This document shows, piece after piece, positions 23,254-36,783 of a stretch of 64,000 bases of DNA. How positions within the stretch are numbered: the first letter of the stretch is position 1; every line of letters begins with the position of its first letter. The notes beneath the pieces were generated by a model that ran no database searches, had not been told where the DNA came from, and worked only from the letters and a program-made list of their open reading frames with translations. Source of the DNA: Hyaloscypha bicolor E (lineage: Eukaryota; Ascomycota; Leotiomycetes; Helotiales; Hyaloscyphaceae); NCBI RefSeq assembly GCF_002865645.1, contig NW_020194555.1:930001-994000 (forward strand). The letters are read 5' to 3'. The position numbers and the translations under genes are program-made.

Positions 23254-24306
23254 TCACCAGATGCAGAAATATCTAATCTCCAAGGACCCCCGAACTTCCT
23301 CATTCTCCGTGCCGAGCACTTCCACGCTGGAATGCAACACCCCTCCCGAAGCAGTGTAGCCCTGTGCTTCGAGATCGCTGTCAAAGAACCTCAGAACCAT
23401 TACCTCCTCCGGAGTCTGCTTGTCTATCCAGTACCACTTATGCCCCTCAGAGTACCTGGCCACTAAAGACTCAATAGTATGGGTTTCATCGGACCCCGGT
23501 CTCCCAAGAGCTGGAAATTTGACCTGGACAGTCACGTAGTCATCCGCCTTGCATGTCCTGAAATCTGCCACCACCAGCGAGTCCCTCTGCACAGTCTTAA
23601 GTGGCCTCCAAACAGAGAACAGTGCCCACCGTGGACCGTCGCAATCTCTGTAGTCGTCTTTGAGACTCTTCCCAGCAGCCAGCAAGGAGTCTTCGTGATG
23701 TATGATGTCCGCTGCGGCTCGTACAATGTCTGGATGGAAGTTTCGAATGTGGATTCGAGCACCCGTCGGTGAGTAGTCAAGGTGAATCTTCGATGCCGGA
23801 CTAACTGGACCCTTCTCAGGGTTGAATCCAATGAACTGCGGAAACCCGGTTTCCAGCTCGGAGGGTGCCGTTTTATTAGCTCCATGACTGGCGAGAGCAT
23901 CGGCGTCTTCGGACCAGAGAGCAGCTCTCAGTAGGAGTGCTTCAGGTATGGCAGTCTTACATCCCGTGATATCCTTGATCATCTCGGATGTTTCTGGGAT
24001 GAAATATTGCTTGAGTAGTTCGGGGTCTGTGAGGGACAACGAGGTATAAGGCGGGGCGTGAAGAGCTGTAGGGTAGTTGACTGCGGTAAATCCGTGGGCG
24101 TCTAATCGGTCGGTAGCGCTCCCCAGCTTCAATTTCGTGTGGATTGGCCGGATGCTATGAAGTGGGAGAAGGCGTTCATCTCCGAACTCTGTCATAGCAG
24201 GGAGTAGGAAGTTGTGCAGGCTTGACTCGGGGACATGGCCGGCGGCAACACAACGCAGCTTGGCAACCGCCGGCCCTGTGCTTAACTTGGTCTGTTCGAC
24301 ATCCAT
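23254..24306 (-). CDS. AsaB-like hydroxylase/desaturase
   Basis: Single exon of 350 residues starting at the ATG at 24306. It carries the marks of the fungal AsaB/GA4-desaturase-like family: FIGFNPEKGPVSPASKIHLD with an HxD at residues 175 and 177 (likely metal ligands), YSPTGARIHIR, RWALFSVWRPLKTVQRDSL, and KWYWIDKQTPEEVMVLRFFD. Family members include the hydroxylase of aspergillic-acid biosynthesis and gibberellin desaturases, so a specialised-metabolism oxidation is likely. No other biosynthetic core gene (NRPS, PKS, terpene synthase) is nearby, so it may act alone or be detached from its pathway. Confidence 0.75.
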   Translation of the reverse strand: MDVEQTKLSTGPAVAKLRCVAAGHVPESSLHNFLLPAMTEFGDERLLPLHSIRPIHTKLKLGSATDRLDAHGFTAVNYPTALHAPPYTSLSLTDPELLKQYFIPETSEMIKDITGCKTAIPEALLLRAALWSEDADALASHGANKTAPSELETGFPQFIGFNPEKGPVSPASKIHLDYSPTGARIHIRNFHPDIVRAAADIIHHEDSLLAAGKSLKDDYRDCDGPRWALFSVWRPLKTVQRDSLVVADFRTCKADDYVTVQVKFPALGRPGSDETHTIESLVARYSEGHKWYWIDKQTPEEVMVLRFFDSDLEAQGYTASGGVLHSSVEVLGTENEEVRGSLEIRYFCIW

Positions 24307-25489
24307 ATTATTGCTAATATGATAGGATTCGGGAATAAAGGGATTTTCAGATCAAATAAACGAGCTGCGGTACTAAGTAACAGCAACTTGAAATAGGCGA
24401 AGCATTTAATAAATGCTAGAAGAATATGCAGAGATGGTAATGGGGGAAGTTAAAGTTATAAAGGGGGGGGGGACTCCCGAGGTTACATTCAGAGAGAGTT
24501 CTCGCCTGAAGGGGAGCAGGCACCAGCAGGGAACCAAGGTCATGCCAGATCCTGCCCACGATACAAGGGTTCCACAGCTACTGTGCGAGTGTCTCAACAT
24601 TGGAGTGAGCTTAGTATGCAAGTGTCCGATTTCACACAGCATGGTTGCTAAGTAAAAAGGTTTACACGACAGCTAGATATAGTCACTCCCCCTCGGGCTG
24701 ATCCTAATTCCCAGCACAGCCGAAAGATCGTGCGAAACAGGATGCCATTGTACTACTCGAAGGTTCGAAGGAAAAGCAAGGTCGAAATTGGCTTGCCGCG
24801 ATCGATCGAATTTAGATGGCTATTATTGATGGCCCCTCACTGCTCATCGATGGCGGCTTGGTTCAACTCCAATGGTCAGCCTAGTCCCGCAACAATCGTT
24901 GCTGAGTTTTATTGATTCATGTCAGAGGCTCAGATCAGATTTGCATCAAAGTCCGGTTTCCTGTCGTCGAAAACTGTCCCCACACCCTCCTCTGAATATC
25001 ATTTTGTTTCCTCTCCGTGTAACAGTCGGCTCCGGTACTTAAGAGTGTCAAATTTAGGTGGTTGGAAGCCTTGATTCTTGATTATCGAAGGCTGGGAAGC
25101 CCCTTAATATAGTGCAAATCCACTAGTCTTCCACTAGTCCCCCAGCCCCCTGGCTGCCTTAGGCCCATAAGCTTGGCACTTTTCAACAGAGAGCACGTTC
25201 CTGGCTTCGCAAGGGTAATTTAGTGTTCATAGTGATACGGTGTTGCACTGCAGTACAACCTGTAACCTCATGCCACTGCGCGCCCTGCTAGACCTTGTGT
25301 ATTTACCATGGCTCCCGAAAACGTAGAGGGATTTAGAGGTGAGAAGCGGACCAATTTTTTTTTAAAGCCTGCGGCTTGGGTAAGCTAGCAGCAACCGCAG
25401 CTGTATCCAGTACAGAGAGGTACAGTTCATGAGTCGAGTTGCAGTGCTAAGAAGGGGAACAACACTAGAAGCCGACACTCATTCCCAAT
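24307..25489. other. intergenic, no gene seen
   Basis: Ordinary composition with a G9 run near 24466-24474. No supportable ORF or RNA gene. Confidence 0.45.
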
Positions 25490-25772
25490 CCGGTAAAGCC
25501 GAGCACTGGTGTTTGTGCCACCCTACTAAGACCCCGGAAAATATAATAGAATAAATACTCCTGTACGATTTTGCCTTCGGCTTCTACCTCGCTTAATTTA
25601 TAAAACTCTCTTATCCCGTACTCTTCCTTAATTTTTATTCTCCTCTTATTATTAGTTCTTCTCTTTTCTATTATTATACTCACTTATATATAATATTATA
25701 GCACGCTTAATAAATTAAGGAGTTAAAAGAAGCACGTTTATATTACTAGAATTCTAAACTATAAAGAAAAAA

Positions 25773-25860
<88 letters not shown>

Positions 25861-26235
25861 GAAAAGGCTCTTTTAAATATTATATAGCGGCCTTATATAT
25901 TAAGGTACTAGAAAATCTAGAGTTACGTAATTTAATATTATTACGTGCTTAGTATATTATAATAAATAATTTTAAATTATAATATTTAATAAAAGATTTA
26001 TAAAAGTTGTAATAATTCAGGTACTAAAATAATAAAGACTTTTTAAATCTCTAAGTAAGAAAGCTTATAAGTAGTTATAATCTAGATAAGAATTTACATT
26101 TTTTCTAAAGTAAAAATACTTAATTCAAGGAATTATCCTTAACTAAAACTCAAGAGTATAAATATAAATATCTCCTTATAAAATCAAAGCTTTTCTAATT
26201 AAAGAATTATAACAATTATATTTATTAAGGCGCGA
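25490..26235. repeat. AT-rich block, probably RIP-degraded repeat
   Basis: Composition shifts sharply to A/T with abundant TATA/TTAA words and stops in every frame, as in RIP-mutated transposons of ascomycetes. No element type can be assigned. Confidence 0.5.
25774..25865 (+). repeat. (GAAA)n microsatellite
   Basis: About 23 near-perfect copies of GAAA lie inside the AT-rich block. Purine is all on one strand. Confidence 0.9.
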
Positions 26236-26289
26236 AAACTTGGGTTGTGATAGGCATAATATTAAGTGTCAAGTGCAACGTGATGTGGA

Positions 26290-27061
26290 CTTAAGAGAGC
26301 GATAGGCCTCAATAGTACCAGCCGAAAGCTGCGATGACCATTGTGCTTTGACCGACATCGCCGTGGGTGCACATACTCTTGACAATTGTTTGCGAGGCTA
26401 TAGGATCTTGACCAGAAAAATAGTGGTTGTATTGGCAAAGCCCGTCATCTGCTGTGAGATTGAACCAATGAGTTGCCAACTTTATTGCTCCTCCTATTCG
26501 ATACTAGATGGGATTCCTCTTCATGACAGGAACGCATTGGCGTGTTTCAAAGCGTTTATCCCGTACGCCGAAAACATTGAGTTAAACTCTGAAGCGAGCC
26601 TCTTTCCAGCCAAGTACATGATGTTCGGAGTGCTCGCACTTTGCACCGGCAGGCTTCACAATCCATATTGGTTCTTGGTCTGATACAGTCTTGTACAACG
26701 CCAATGCATCGTAGATCGCTTGGCCATTCACTAGGAAGTCTGTCACTGGCAACTACTTGAAATCTAATAGGCTAATACGTTGCATGCCAACACCAGAGGA
26801 CAGGACGCTGGGTATGGGAATATATTACACGTGGCTTTTCTGGAGAAAATGAGGTCGGGATTAATACCGAATGTTCTCGCAGCTTTCAATTCGTTTGATG
26901 TGAGGTACAACGGTGGGGTTAAAATATTCACTAATAGTAGCGTTGATATTTTGGGTATGGATTGCACTATTAGAAGCTTCGAGAACACAATGGTCTTCAG
27001 CAATATGGGTGTGTCTTGGGTCGCAGCTTTTTAATAAATGGGCCTCACGAATTTCCCACAC
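26290..27061 (-). pseudogene. decayed or spliced unknown gene, minus strand
   Basis: Several protein-like segments occur on the minus strand in different frames: an open stretch at 27061-26864 (HTHIAEDHCVLEASNSA), another near 26750-26590 (DFLVNGQAIYDALALYKT, then EPIWIVKPAGAKCEH), and one near 26480-26310 (LTADDGLCQYNHYFSGQDP, then THGDVGQSTMVIAAFGWYY). They look like pieces of one protein. I could not find splice sites that join all of them, so frameshift decay is more likely than introns. I do not recognise the family. Confidence 0.35.
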
Positions 27062-27149
27062 TTCAAAATAACTGGACTATAAAACTTTGCAGCTAAACTT
27101 TTCGTCTATTAACATTAACATTAACCAAAACAGTACATGTATCCCTCTA

Positions 27150-30100
27150 TCAAACAACAGTACTACTCATACTCAAATTACTGCACACCCTTGAACCCGC
27201 CGTCAGAGGCAGCGCTAAACTCCCCCTATCTATCTCCACACTCAAACTATTGCCCACCCTTGAACCCGCCGTCAGAGGCAGCGCCAAACTCCCTCTATCC
27301 ATCTCCACACTCAACATGCTCGAGCTCGCCCTCTTACTGTAAACACTAACGCCCCTCTTTTTCTCCCCTTTCTCGAAACTGGCCAGTGAAAACTGACTCA
27401 TCCAACTATCCGGAATATTGCTAATTGGCATCCTCCCCCTTACTTTATAATTCCTGCTCCGCTGCTTCCCGATCCAGAGCATTTGCTCGTGTTCCCTTAG
27501 ATATCTCTCGGACGAGAAGTTCTTCAGCACATTGTTGCGTCCTTTCATACCGAGACGACGCCGTTGCTCGGTTTTCTCATACATGCGGCGGGTGATGGCT
27601 TGTACTTGTTCCGGCGTAGGATTCGGGTATGCGAGAACTGGTGGTGCGGTGCCTGGTGCATCGTCTGCATGCTCGGCCCATTTTCCAAGCAGAGCGAGGA
27701 CGGAGATCTGGGCGCGAGCGAGAGACTCGGAATCGTTTGGAGGCACGACTTCGGAAAAGCGGTCGCCTGTTACGCGGTCCGTGACGACGCAGAAGGAGGC
27801 GCCGACGTCGGTGCAGACGACGGGGACGCCAGTCAAGGCCGCTTCACCCATAGCAAGGGGCAGGCCTTCGGAGATGGAGGAGTTGAGGAAGAGCCATGCG
27901 TCTTGGAGGACGAGGGATGCGTTACCTAGACCTTTGAGAACGCAGTGATCACGGAGGCCTTTGGAGGCGATGAGCTCTTGACATTCTGTTGAGTGAGAGG
28001 CTGCGCGCTCCATGTCTCCGTAAATATGGAGAACGTAGTCCGTGAAGCCCCACCCGTTGACGATGAGGTCTGTGGCCATGATGGCGCTCTTGATGTCTTT
28101 GACGTATTGGATGTGAGATAACATGACGACAGTTGGCTTGTCGGTCTTAATTGTCTGGATAGGCTCAAATTTTTCCATGTTGCAGATTCCGTTGACGACT
28201 GGATCGATCTTTCGGGCGAAGGTGCGACGATGCTCAAGAGAGCCTTCAGCGGTTCCAAGCTCGACTTCCCAGCCGGGGTTGAAGTAATCACAACATGGGA
28301 GAACGACATCTGCATGGTGCTCGAGGAGAACACAACTCAGATGACCGAGGGATATCAAGGAACTGTTGATGAAAGGAGTATCGAACGACACCGCAGATGA
28401 CATGAACGTAGTGAACTCTCGGAAGCTGATACAGTGGTCCCAAACATGCAGTGTGCAGTTGCGCTTGACTTTGCAGAGGATACCGTACGTGGCGCCGGTG
28501 AAGTGATGGGATGCTTGGAACACATGCGGGATCTTCTCTGGGACGGGGATCGAGAAGATGAAGAGATATCTGTGCCACATATCTAAAGCCTGGTCGAGCT
28601 GTTGCATCGTTGGCTTTTCGAAGTCCCACCATTGTGATACCGGCAATGAATCTGGCAAGTCTTCAGCCAACCAGAGTTCACGCCATGTCTGCTTGACAAT
28701 GTCGCTCATCCAGACATCGTTCCAATTTCGTGTTGATTCGAAGTATGTATTCAGATCCACTAGCGCCTTTGTAGCCTCTTCAATGTGCTTGCGAGTGAAG
28801 TTCCTTGTTCGGGAGCATTGGACCAAACTAGTAAGAATCGGCAGGAAATTCATTTTGATATCCGCCGTTCTGGTGTCGTACGACCTTTGAACAACAGCTG
28901 AGTCGAGGTAACTTTCAAGGATTCCGTGAGTTGGATTCATGAAATCCAGACCCCAAAGAGGTAGAATGGTCAGCGATTGAACATTTCTTTCAATCTGGAA
29001 TCTCGGTACTCCGTAATCGTTGGCGGACTCTGCAACTATGTGCCACTTTATGGTTTTTAGATCGTTAACCATATCTCTTCGGCAAGCAGACACTCCGCCA
29101 GGCTCATTGGGCCAAGTCGACGTGTCCATGGCGAGGATGTGGAGTTCGTCATCGCTGTCCCGAAGCTGCTTGGAGAGAGTTCTCGTGTTGATTCTGGAGT
29201 CTCCTCCCTGTCCGAAGCTGTACAAGTCACTCATCTTGAAAGCAATATGTACCCACGAGCTGATGTCTGGGTCGATATCAGTTCTGGCCATGATGGTATC
29301 AGCCTGTGCGTCAAGGTAATCTTTGGCGGCATCGAGGAGGCCAAGATCCCTATTTCTCCAGTAACCGTTGAGAATTTTATCTGACCTCATCAGACCTTCA
29401 TCAAGCCACCTTGCCGTGATAGCATCGAGGTCCTTGCCTCCCTTCCACGATTTCCAGAGTACAGTTCTGGCATGGGATGTTGGAATCGGATAGCGCTTAA
29501 CATTGAGACCAAGAATTCGTGTGATAAAGTTGGACCTCACTGAGGAGAACGAAAGGAGTGGGTTGTTACTCAGGAAACCACAGTTGTCTGGCTTCTGCAG
29601 GACATAGAACCAATCATCTTCTATCATTGGTGGTGTTTGCACTGGTTCGCCATTTAGTGTGGTTGTAATTTCGGGATGGAACTTATGCTCATAGGTCCAT
29701 ATTGCATGATACACGTCGTTGCCCTGGGCGAATGTAGCCTGTGTGACCTTGGTCCAGGGAATCCATTCGTCTAATCTCTTGGCGTGGTTTCGCGGCGGCA
29801 CGCACCATTGAACTTTGATCGTGATGTGGCCCAAAACGTACTCGCCTCTGAGAAGTTCATCTTCAAACTTGGCATTCTTCCGATACTCATACTTGAATTG
29901 GACGCGATTGACTCCTCTGAAAAAGGATCCCGACGTGATATAGCCTCGGTGGTCGTATTGCACGGTTTGGCCGGCGAAGTCTCCATTGATGCATTGACGT
30001 TGGATCGGAAGCTTCGACTTGGACTTTCTGCCGCCCTGAGGATACTGGTAGGTGAAAAAGTTGACTAGACCCTGGCCGTTGAATTCTTCTCTCTGGCGAA

Positions 30101-33100
30101 GAACAAGCTTGTCGGTATAGGTGTTGACAGCAATTAGCTTTGTATTTTCACTTGGCTCGCTGTCGTGGCGTCCGGTGTATTGAGAGAGTTTTATGCTTCC
30201 ATCTGATTGGGGGGCCAAGAAGCACGTCGAGTAGCAGTTCAAACTTTCAATGACGATTCTGTTCTTTTTCTCGATGACCGTCTTCATGCCTTTCATATTG
30301 TCGTGAAGCTTCGAGATATTCTCGCGCTTGTGAAAGAGGACTAATGGAATGATAACTCCCTGGAGCCATTTGCAGTATGACCAGATGCCGTTTAAGAAAA
30401 ACGTCACAGGCCAATGCACAAACAAGGGCTTCGCCCGCAGCATGAAGTCCAACTCTCTCTGGTATTCTGGATCTGCGGTGAGAGAGAGGACAAGGAACTT
30501 GATGCACGTCCTGAAATTGCGATACAAGCGACTAAAGAGTCTCGGGTCCGAACCATTACCGGTTGAGGAGGAACTGAGAAGGTCGTTATAACTCTGATCT
30601 TGTAACTCTTGCTCATCTTTCTCATAAGATCTAGTGGCTTCCAGCTCCTTGGCGAGACGGTAGACCGAGACTGCGAGAGTGGCACCAAGATCGCATCGAG
30701 CCACACGGTCTTCTAGTTCAAGACTATCTGTTGCGAATATCGTTGAGCGAAGCCCACGTTCTTCGTCGACAGAAAATGTATCAGACTGTCCACAGCACCG
30801 TCTCAGCAAGTAGGATCTGACTGACTTGGGCAAATGGTCCCATTCCCTTTCGCAGTCCAGGCCGAGGAGGAGATAACGAAGCAAGATCTTATCGCCATTG
30901 CTGATGACCCGAGCACGCTCAGATGAGGAGGTCTCAAGCTGGCGCTTGATGCCTTCTGGAACAGAGAGTTCATCGCTCCCGTTATCAATCACGGCCAACA
31001 ATTCTGCCAACATCGAATCGTCATGTGACAGGCCAAGTTGTGCTTCAGAGGTGGCCTGAACGACAGCTTCAGCGATAATTCTGCAGTTCCGGTGGATATT
31101 CAGGATCCATTCGTCTTCGACCAGATCGAGGCCGAGAATCACGAATATGTATAGCAGATCACCGTTTTTCCGACTAATTGTCCTGATCTTCTGCCCTTGT
31201 TGGGGAACATGGCGTGCGGAGACGAGTTCGATCACAGTTTGGCCTCTTCCCCATAGCTCAGCAGACCGTTGGATCAATTCCTCTCCCTGCGGGAAGGCAT
31301 GTTTGACATGTTCCGATTTTCTTGAGTTGATTTGAAACAGCAAGGTTTCCATGATTCGATCGCCTGGGTGTTGCGACGGGTCGAGTGTGAAGCGTACATC
31401 AGCGGGAAGAGCGCAAATGGACTCGAATGTCTTCGACAACGTTGCTTGAGAAAGGTCGGGATAAGGTTCAAGAGCGCTGCTCGAGTAAGTCACCGCCGCG
31501 GCTTCGTCACTTCGAACCTCCTTGTATTCTGTCTCCTTTGTGGAGGCTGACTTCTTGAACTTCAAAAGGCGGAAAATTCTTGGCCAGCCAATCTTGGCAA
31601 TGTACATTGAGTGGAAGCCTGCAATCCATGTTCCAATGGCCAAAGAGACAATACCACTGTAAGCAAACTCTGGAAGCCTGACGTGAAGAGCAATACCGAT
31701 TGGGAGGCCGATAATTGATGCTGATATGAGACTTGGGGCTGCTTTGACACCGCAGTAGATTTTGTTGTATTGATACCAGAGGAGACCGGAGTAGGCGCCA
31801 ATGTATGCCAGGTACATTATTGTTGCAGATCTTGAGTCTTCGAATATCCACATGAGCGCTCCGGTGATAGCCATGCCCCAAATGTGCAGGAAGAAGAATT
31901 TCAGAAGATTTTGCCAGTACAGCGCTCGTCTCGCTACGCCATCATTGATAGTGGCTTGCCGGAGAAACTTCAGAGAGGTTATGGGCTGAATTGTCTTTTG
32001 GTTCGCAGCTGTCCAGAGAGGTTGTGATACGGAGTCGAGAGATACTGCACCGATGAGATAGTAGCACAGCCCAAAGCCAACTGAGAGACGAAACTCTGCA
32101 CTACTTGCGGCAGAAAGACCCACGAGATTACCACCAGATACCAAGGCAGCCCACTTGTCCAACAGAGCGACGACGAAATAGAGAAGACCGGACCAGATGT
32201 CGTTACCAGTATGACGCCAATGAAGGAAAGCGCTGTGGAGCTTGAGACCCTTCTGTGTATTCGTCATATTCTCCAAGCCGGCTTTCAGTGTAAGATTCCA
32301 AGTCGCGCTGTACGGCAAAGGCATAGCTGATCTCTTGTGCTTGCAGTACCATTGCATGAGAAATATTGTCTTAGAATACCCTTCAGCTAGCTTTGAAACT
32401 AGTGGATCTGTGGTTTTGCTCTGCCAGAAGTGGCGATTCTGCTCACGAAGAACAGCATTATGGAGCTCTCTCCGGGGATGCGGTGACATTCCGATGTCTT
32501 TGATGTCTCCTTCGAAGAAGTTCGTTGCCCTTCTTGATCCCCGTGTCTTCATATACCAGTTGACAACTTCAGTGTCTGTGACATGTGGTATGTTGAGGTA
32601 CCAGGTACTCCACTGAGAGAGGACTTTGCGTGCTCCAAGTAGGAGAGATACCAGGAAAAAGGTCAAGATACAGGGATAGACTATTATGTCATGCTGAACC
32701 CACAAGGTGAGAACGGGTGAGATAAATAGAATTGGTATGCAAGTCATGATAACGGTTCGTCCCTAGATGCTTTGGTTAGTGACTGGATCTCAAATGATTG
32801 ACAAATGACAGAACACGGAAGGGTAAAAGTGGCAGTGGCAGATCCAGGACTACTCACAGATTGGAACCTGGACCCGGGAAGTTGATAGATTGAAAGAGTC
32901 GACAGGGTCAAAAGGTAAGTAGTGAGCATGCCGAAATAGAAAACAAAGACAAGTCCAGCAGTGACGCCTTTTGCAACCATAACTCCCGCCATGGCTCCTA
33001 GTCCACCAACCAGAGCGAATGCAACTCCAGCAACGAAGCGAGTCAGCACAAACATGTTCATGGCTTGGAAGGCATTGGCGTAGAAATAATAGCTTCCACC

Positions 33101-36100
33101 AGAGCTGATCCACGAGCCAGCGGCACCGCACACAAGAAGTGCCAGCATAAGGGCTGTTGTAGCCATTGTCTTCTCTGCCGAAGTCATAAAAGTGGTCAGG
33201 TAGAGGCCGCGGCCAATGGTTGTCAATAACATAATATCGATGAGAGCAGGCACGGCAAAAATGCCAAGGAAAGTGATTCGGTGGTACCAGGCCATCTCTT
33301 CTTTGCCATCTGCCGGATCAATGTCGACCTGCATGGGCGCATATGCTGTCGGGAGCTCAGTGAAGCCTTCTGCTCGTTGTGGTGGCTGGAATTCCATGTA
33401 GTAGGCTCGGTAACGGTCCGAGATAATCCTTCCCAGAACTCGTGGTGTCATGTCAAAGAAAGAATCACACCGCGAACCTAGACCAAAGTGCTCTGCGAAG
33501 CATCCGGCTTGATCTGTTGCGTGGTTTGGAAGTACGTTGCGGTCCAGGACCTCGAGGTAAACTTCATCAAGCGCAAGTTTGCGGAAGGCAGAAAACACCG
33601 CCAGAGCAAAGATATCGGCACCAGCATCGATCCGATTCTCTTGCATGATGGTTTGCATGACAATACTGAGCTGGGCAAGAGTCTTGCTGTTGCCATTCAT
33701 CAAAATCTCATACAAGCGGGTATCGACTTCCTTGAACAAGGCGACTGCGGCAGAAGGATCCGGAATCCAACAGCCGCGTTCGCCAAGCCAGGCAATGCGA
33801 GCATTGATCACAGTCTCAGCTGAGACCTCCCCACGTAAATACACAACTGAATTCATCTCTCTAAGCTGCGTGAGTGTGGGCACTTCGATGAGTTGGTACT
33901 CGCAGAGGGTGCGAACTCTTGCCCAGAAAACGGAATCGTCTCCACGCGTCGATAGAACCAGCCGCCGCAGAAACAAGATGGTCTCTGCGGGCGAGAGTTG
34001 TTTCACGTCATGCACGATGCGGGGAGGCAATTGCCACATCTCTGAGAGAAAATCATTCTGCTCAGCCATGGCAAGCTCTGCAATGAAACATTCGGACCGC
34101 GAGCGTCCACGGCTAGACAGGAATGTGTGAAGGATTGTGCCTGCGCGGTCCGGAGTTTTGTTCGAAAGATAGAGGGTGACAGCTCCGGATCTATTGTCGA
34201 CGTCGTAGAAACCCCAGAATTGAGTCTCGGGGTCCGTCTGAAACCCGGAGTGCAATCCCGAGTACACTTGGATCCGAGAACTGTCGTCGTCATTGCCGGT
34301 CCTCAGAAAGCCTACCAACTCGGAGATCGCTTGGAACGTTGCGGGAGCGATTGACTCTGAAGTCTGTTTATTAAGTAGAACTGCGATCTGTTCACCATAA
34401 CTGCGGAGCTCTTCCCCTGGGATGCGTTGGAGCAATTCCAGGTCCTGGAGATTGCGCTGTCCCTGGAGGAGATCTGAAAATGCTTTTGGAGTGACTTCAA
34501 GGCCCAATTGGTAACACCCCAATCCATCCCAGCTGTCTGCTCCAGCGGAGAGAACTGCTGTCAAGGGGTTGGTCTGGCCATAGTCATTCACAGCAGGATG
34601 CTGAAATTGGACGAGGGCTCCCGGGTGTTGCTTCTTCTCAGGCGCGGGCAGCAAACTCAGTCTGGCAGCCAAATCTGGAACAAACTCGTGCAATGATTCA
34701 TACAGAGCTTCGTGGCCGCATGATGTCTGGGAGATTTGGTCGTTTGCCCTCCAGACATCGTGAGCCTTCATGTTATCATCGTGCTTCATCCACATCAACG
34801 CTCCAAGCGGCTTTTCGGCCACCGTCAGCGCGGCCGCAGAGTCCGCGTCGGTCAGAGCAGCTTCGTGCCCAATCCAGACTAGCGTGCTGTTGAAGCGGCA
34901 CCAGTTGAAACTTCGCTGCACGACTGCATATTGTACTATTCCCCAAGAAATCGGAGTCAGTATATTATTTCGGGTACTTTCAGGGTTGAACGTTCCAGAA
35001 ACTGTGGGGCATTGCGAGCAGAATGTTCTAAGAGCTCTTCAGGATAATAGGAGTAGAATGTCCCAAGATTTGTGAGACATTGCTAATACTCCAAGAAGTT
35101 GGGACTTACGTTCGGCGCTATCATCAATCGTCTCCCACATCATCATGGGAGGACCATGCACCACCCTTTGCGCGGCGATTAACCTCTGGGCTGTACGCAT
35201 CCCCGTCATTTGGAAGTAGTTTTGCCTGTCGCCATCGCGTCGGATAGTTCCATTGCGACAAATGATTCCCCTGATCAGCCCCATGTTGATGTCGCGAGCG
35301 TCGCGCTCACTGAGATACTCAGGTGGCCCCATCTCGAGCCAGACGTCTATGCCGAGGCCATTGATGTATTTTGCGACCGAGTTCAAGACCGCAGGTTGGA
35401 AGTGTGACTGGAACTCGGCCAGAACAACGCCAGTGAATGGCGATTGTGGGCCGTTCTGGAAATGAGTGATCATCGTCTGAGAGAGGGCGAATAAACACTT
35501 TATTACATCCTCGCTATGAGAGGAGGCGTCTGAGTTCGCCAATGTCGCCACATTCAGTCTCCCAAGTATGTGTGTGGAGGTGGGTCGACATATCGCAAGT
35601 GCATCCAACACCCCCTCTTTCAGAGGGTTGAGGACGAGGACGTCCCATTGTGAGAGCAGACGTGCCTGAGAGAGCGTGGGAGGGTTATCGAAGCTGCCGA
35701 GGTATACCCCAAAAGACTTTAGTTCTTCAGACGAGGCTTTCTTCAGCGAGAGGGGTAGTTGAGAGAGACGTTTGGTGCTACTTCTTAGACGTTCGAGGTA
35801 TCGGGCGACGGGTGCTGGTACGACCACTTTAAGTTGTCTTGCCTATATGAAGTCATAGATGGTGAGCATGTCGCACGAAGCAAATAATTGTCGAGCAGAT
35901 GGATGATGGGACTTACTTTCCAATAACTCTTCACCGAGAGATATATTCGATATACTATGTATATCGAACCAATGATGATGGTCGCAAGGAGGAAAGCTGC
36001 CAAAAGCTCCAAGTCTCAGTTAGCTAGTGGCCCAGCAGAGGGATCGCAACACGATACCTTGTCCCACCAGGATTCCAGCATCAAGTGCCAGCCGACCACC

Positions 36101-36126
36101 GTCAAACCAGAATATACTGCCTCCAT
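27150..36126 (-). CDS. gt4c: giant membrane GT4 glycosyltransferase, Gt4c-like (galactosaminogalactan synthase)
   Basis: Five exons: 36126-36058, 36006-35917, 35842-35110, 34935-32858 and 32762-27150; 2860 residues. Phases agree at all four junctions. Exon 2 encodes an N-terminal membrane anchor (LLAAFLLATIIIGSIYIVY). A large soluble region follows, then multi-pass membrane segments around the exon 4/5 border (TTALMLALLVCGAAGSW, LVFVFYFGMLTTYLLTL) and again early in exon 5. The C-terminal part is a GT-B GT4 domain: VVMLSHIQYVKDIKSAI, VLHIYGDMERA and the E-x7-E motif EGLPLAMGE. Size, topology and the neighbouring spherulin-4 and epimerase genes match Aspergillus Gt4c, thought to polymerise and export galactosaminogalactan. 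An alternative acceptor 10 nt inside 34935 cannot be excluded. Confidence 0.82.
27186..27323 (-). repeat. 69-bp tandem duplication in the gt4c 3' end
   Basis: Two copies of a 69-bp unit, offset exactly (TTGAACCCGCCGTCAGAGGC begins at 27191 and 27260), encode a 23-residue repeat containing SVEIDRGSLALPLTAGSR near the C-terminus. The frame is kept and few bases differ, so the duplication is fairly recent or under constraint. Confidence 0.85.
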
Positions 36127-36245
36127 ATCGACTCAAATGAACAAATGAACAAACGAACAAGAAAAAAACGAAAGTCAGAACGAGTGAACAAGCAGCTAAA
36201 AGAGCGTCAACATTAACTATCAGAGCTCAAAGAGCAGAGATTTGG

Positions 36246-36251
36246 TATATA
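36246..36251. promoter_or_regulatory. TATATA core in the gt4c/sph3 divergent promoter
   Basis: TATATAAAA on the plus strand and TATATA on the minus strand lie 120 bases from the gt4c start and about 530 bases from the sph3-A start. The 657-bp gap is shared by two divergent genes of the same predicted pathway, so co-regulation is plausible. An extra TTTATA lies at about 36707, closer to sph3-A. Confidence 0.35.
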
Positions 36252-36783
36252 AAAGCCGTCAGGTGGCGCAAGTACGCTCTTGTCACTTTCTGGTCGGGCT
36301 TTTCCTGGACTAACTTTGCGGTGGCTAAGCCGTACGAGAAGTCTCGTGTAGGTCCTTGCCCCCCTTGCAGCTACTTCTATCTGGCCGAAACAAGCCCCCC
36401 GCGCTCCCATACTGTCAAGGATCATTGCCATGGAGGCGCAGCTGCCATACGATGGCGCTATGGACCCTGTGGTGGGTTCTGAGCAGCCACTGTTTCCAAA
36501 TTAAGCTGGCCAAACTGGAAACCCGGACCTGCAACAAGGAGAGTTCTCGGCCTTCCCGCTGATGATCTAGACTTAGACCACTTCTCAATATTTTTCTCTC
36601 CTTCGCTTGATATTCCTGATCAGGGTATCAAGAGTATTCTGACTTTTCCAAGATCCTCAACCTTCTCGAATCTCGTTACTCCACGTTTGCCTCCAAACAT
36701 CACGTTTTTATACCCTCCCACTAGATTCTTTTCCTTCTTTTTAAATTCGAAGGGGCTTTTTCTTGATCCTCTAGTCTGGAAAC

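Noticed and set aside
26348..26683. 111-residue plus-strand ORF
   Set aside because: The opposite strand reads more like protein in ordered segments, and the plus frame has no recognisable feature.
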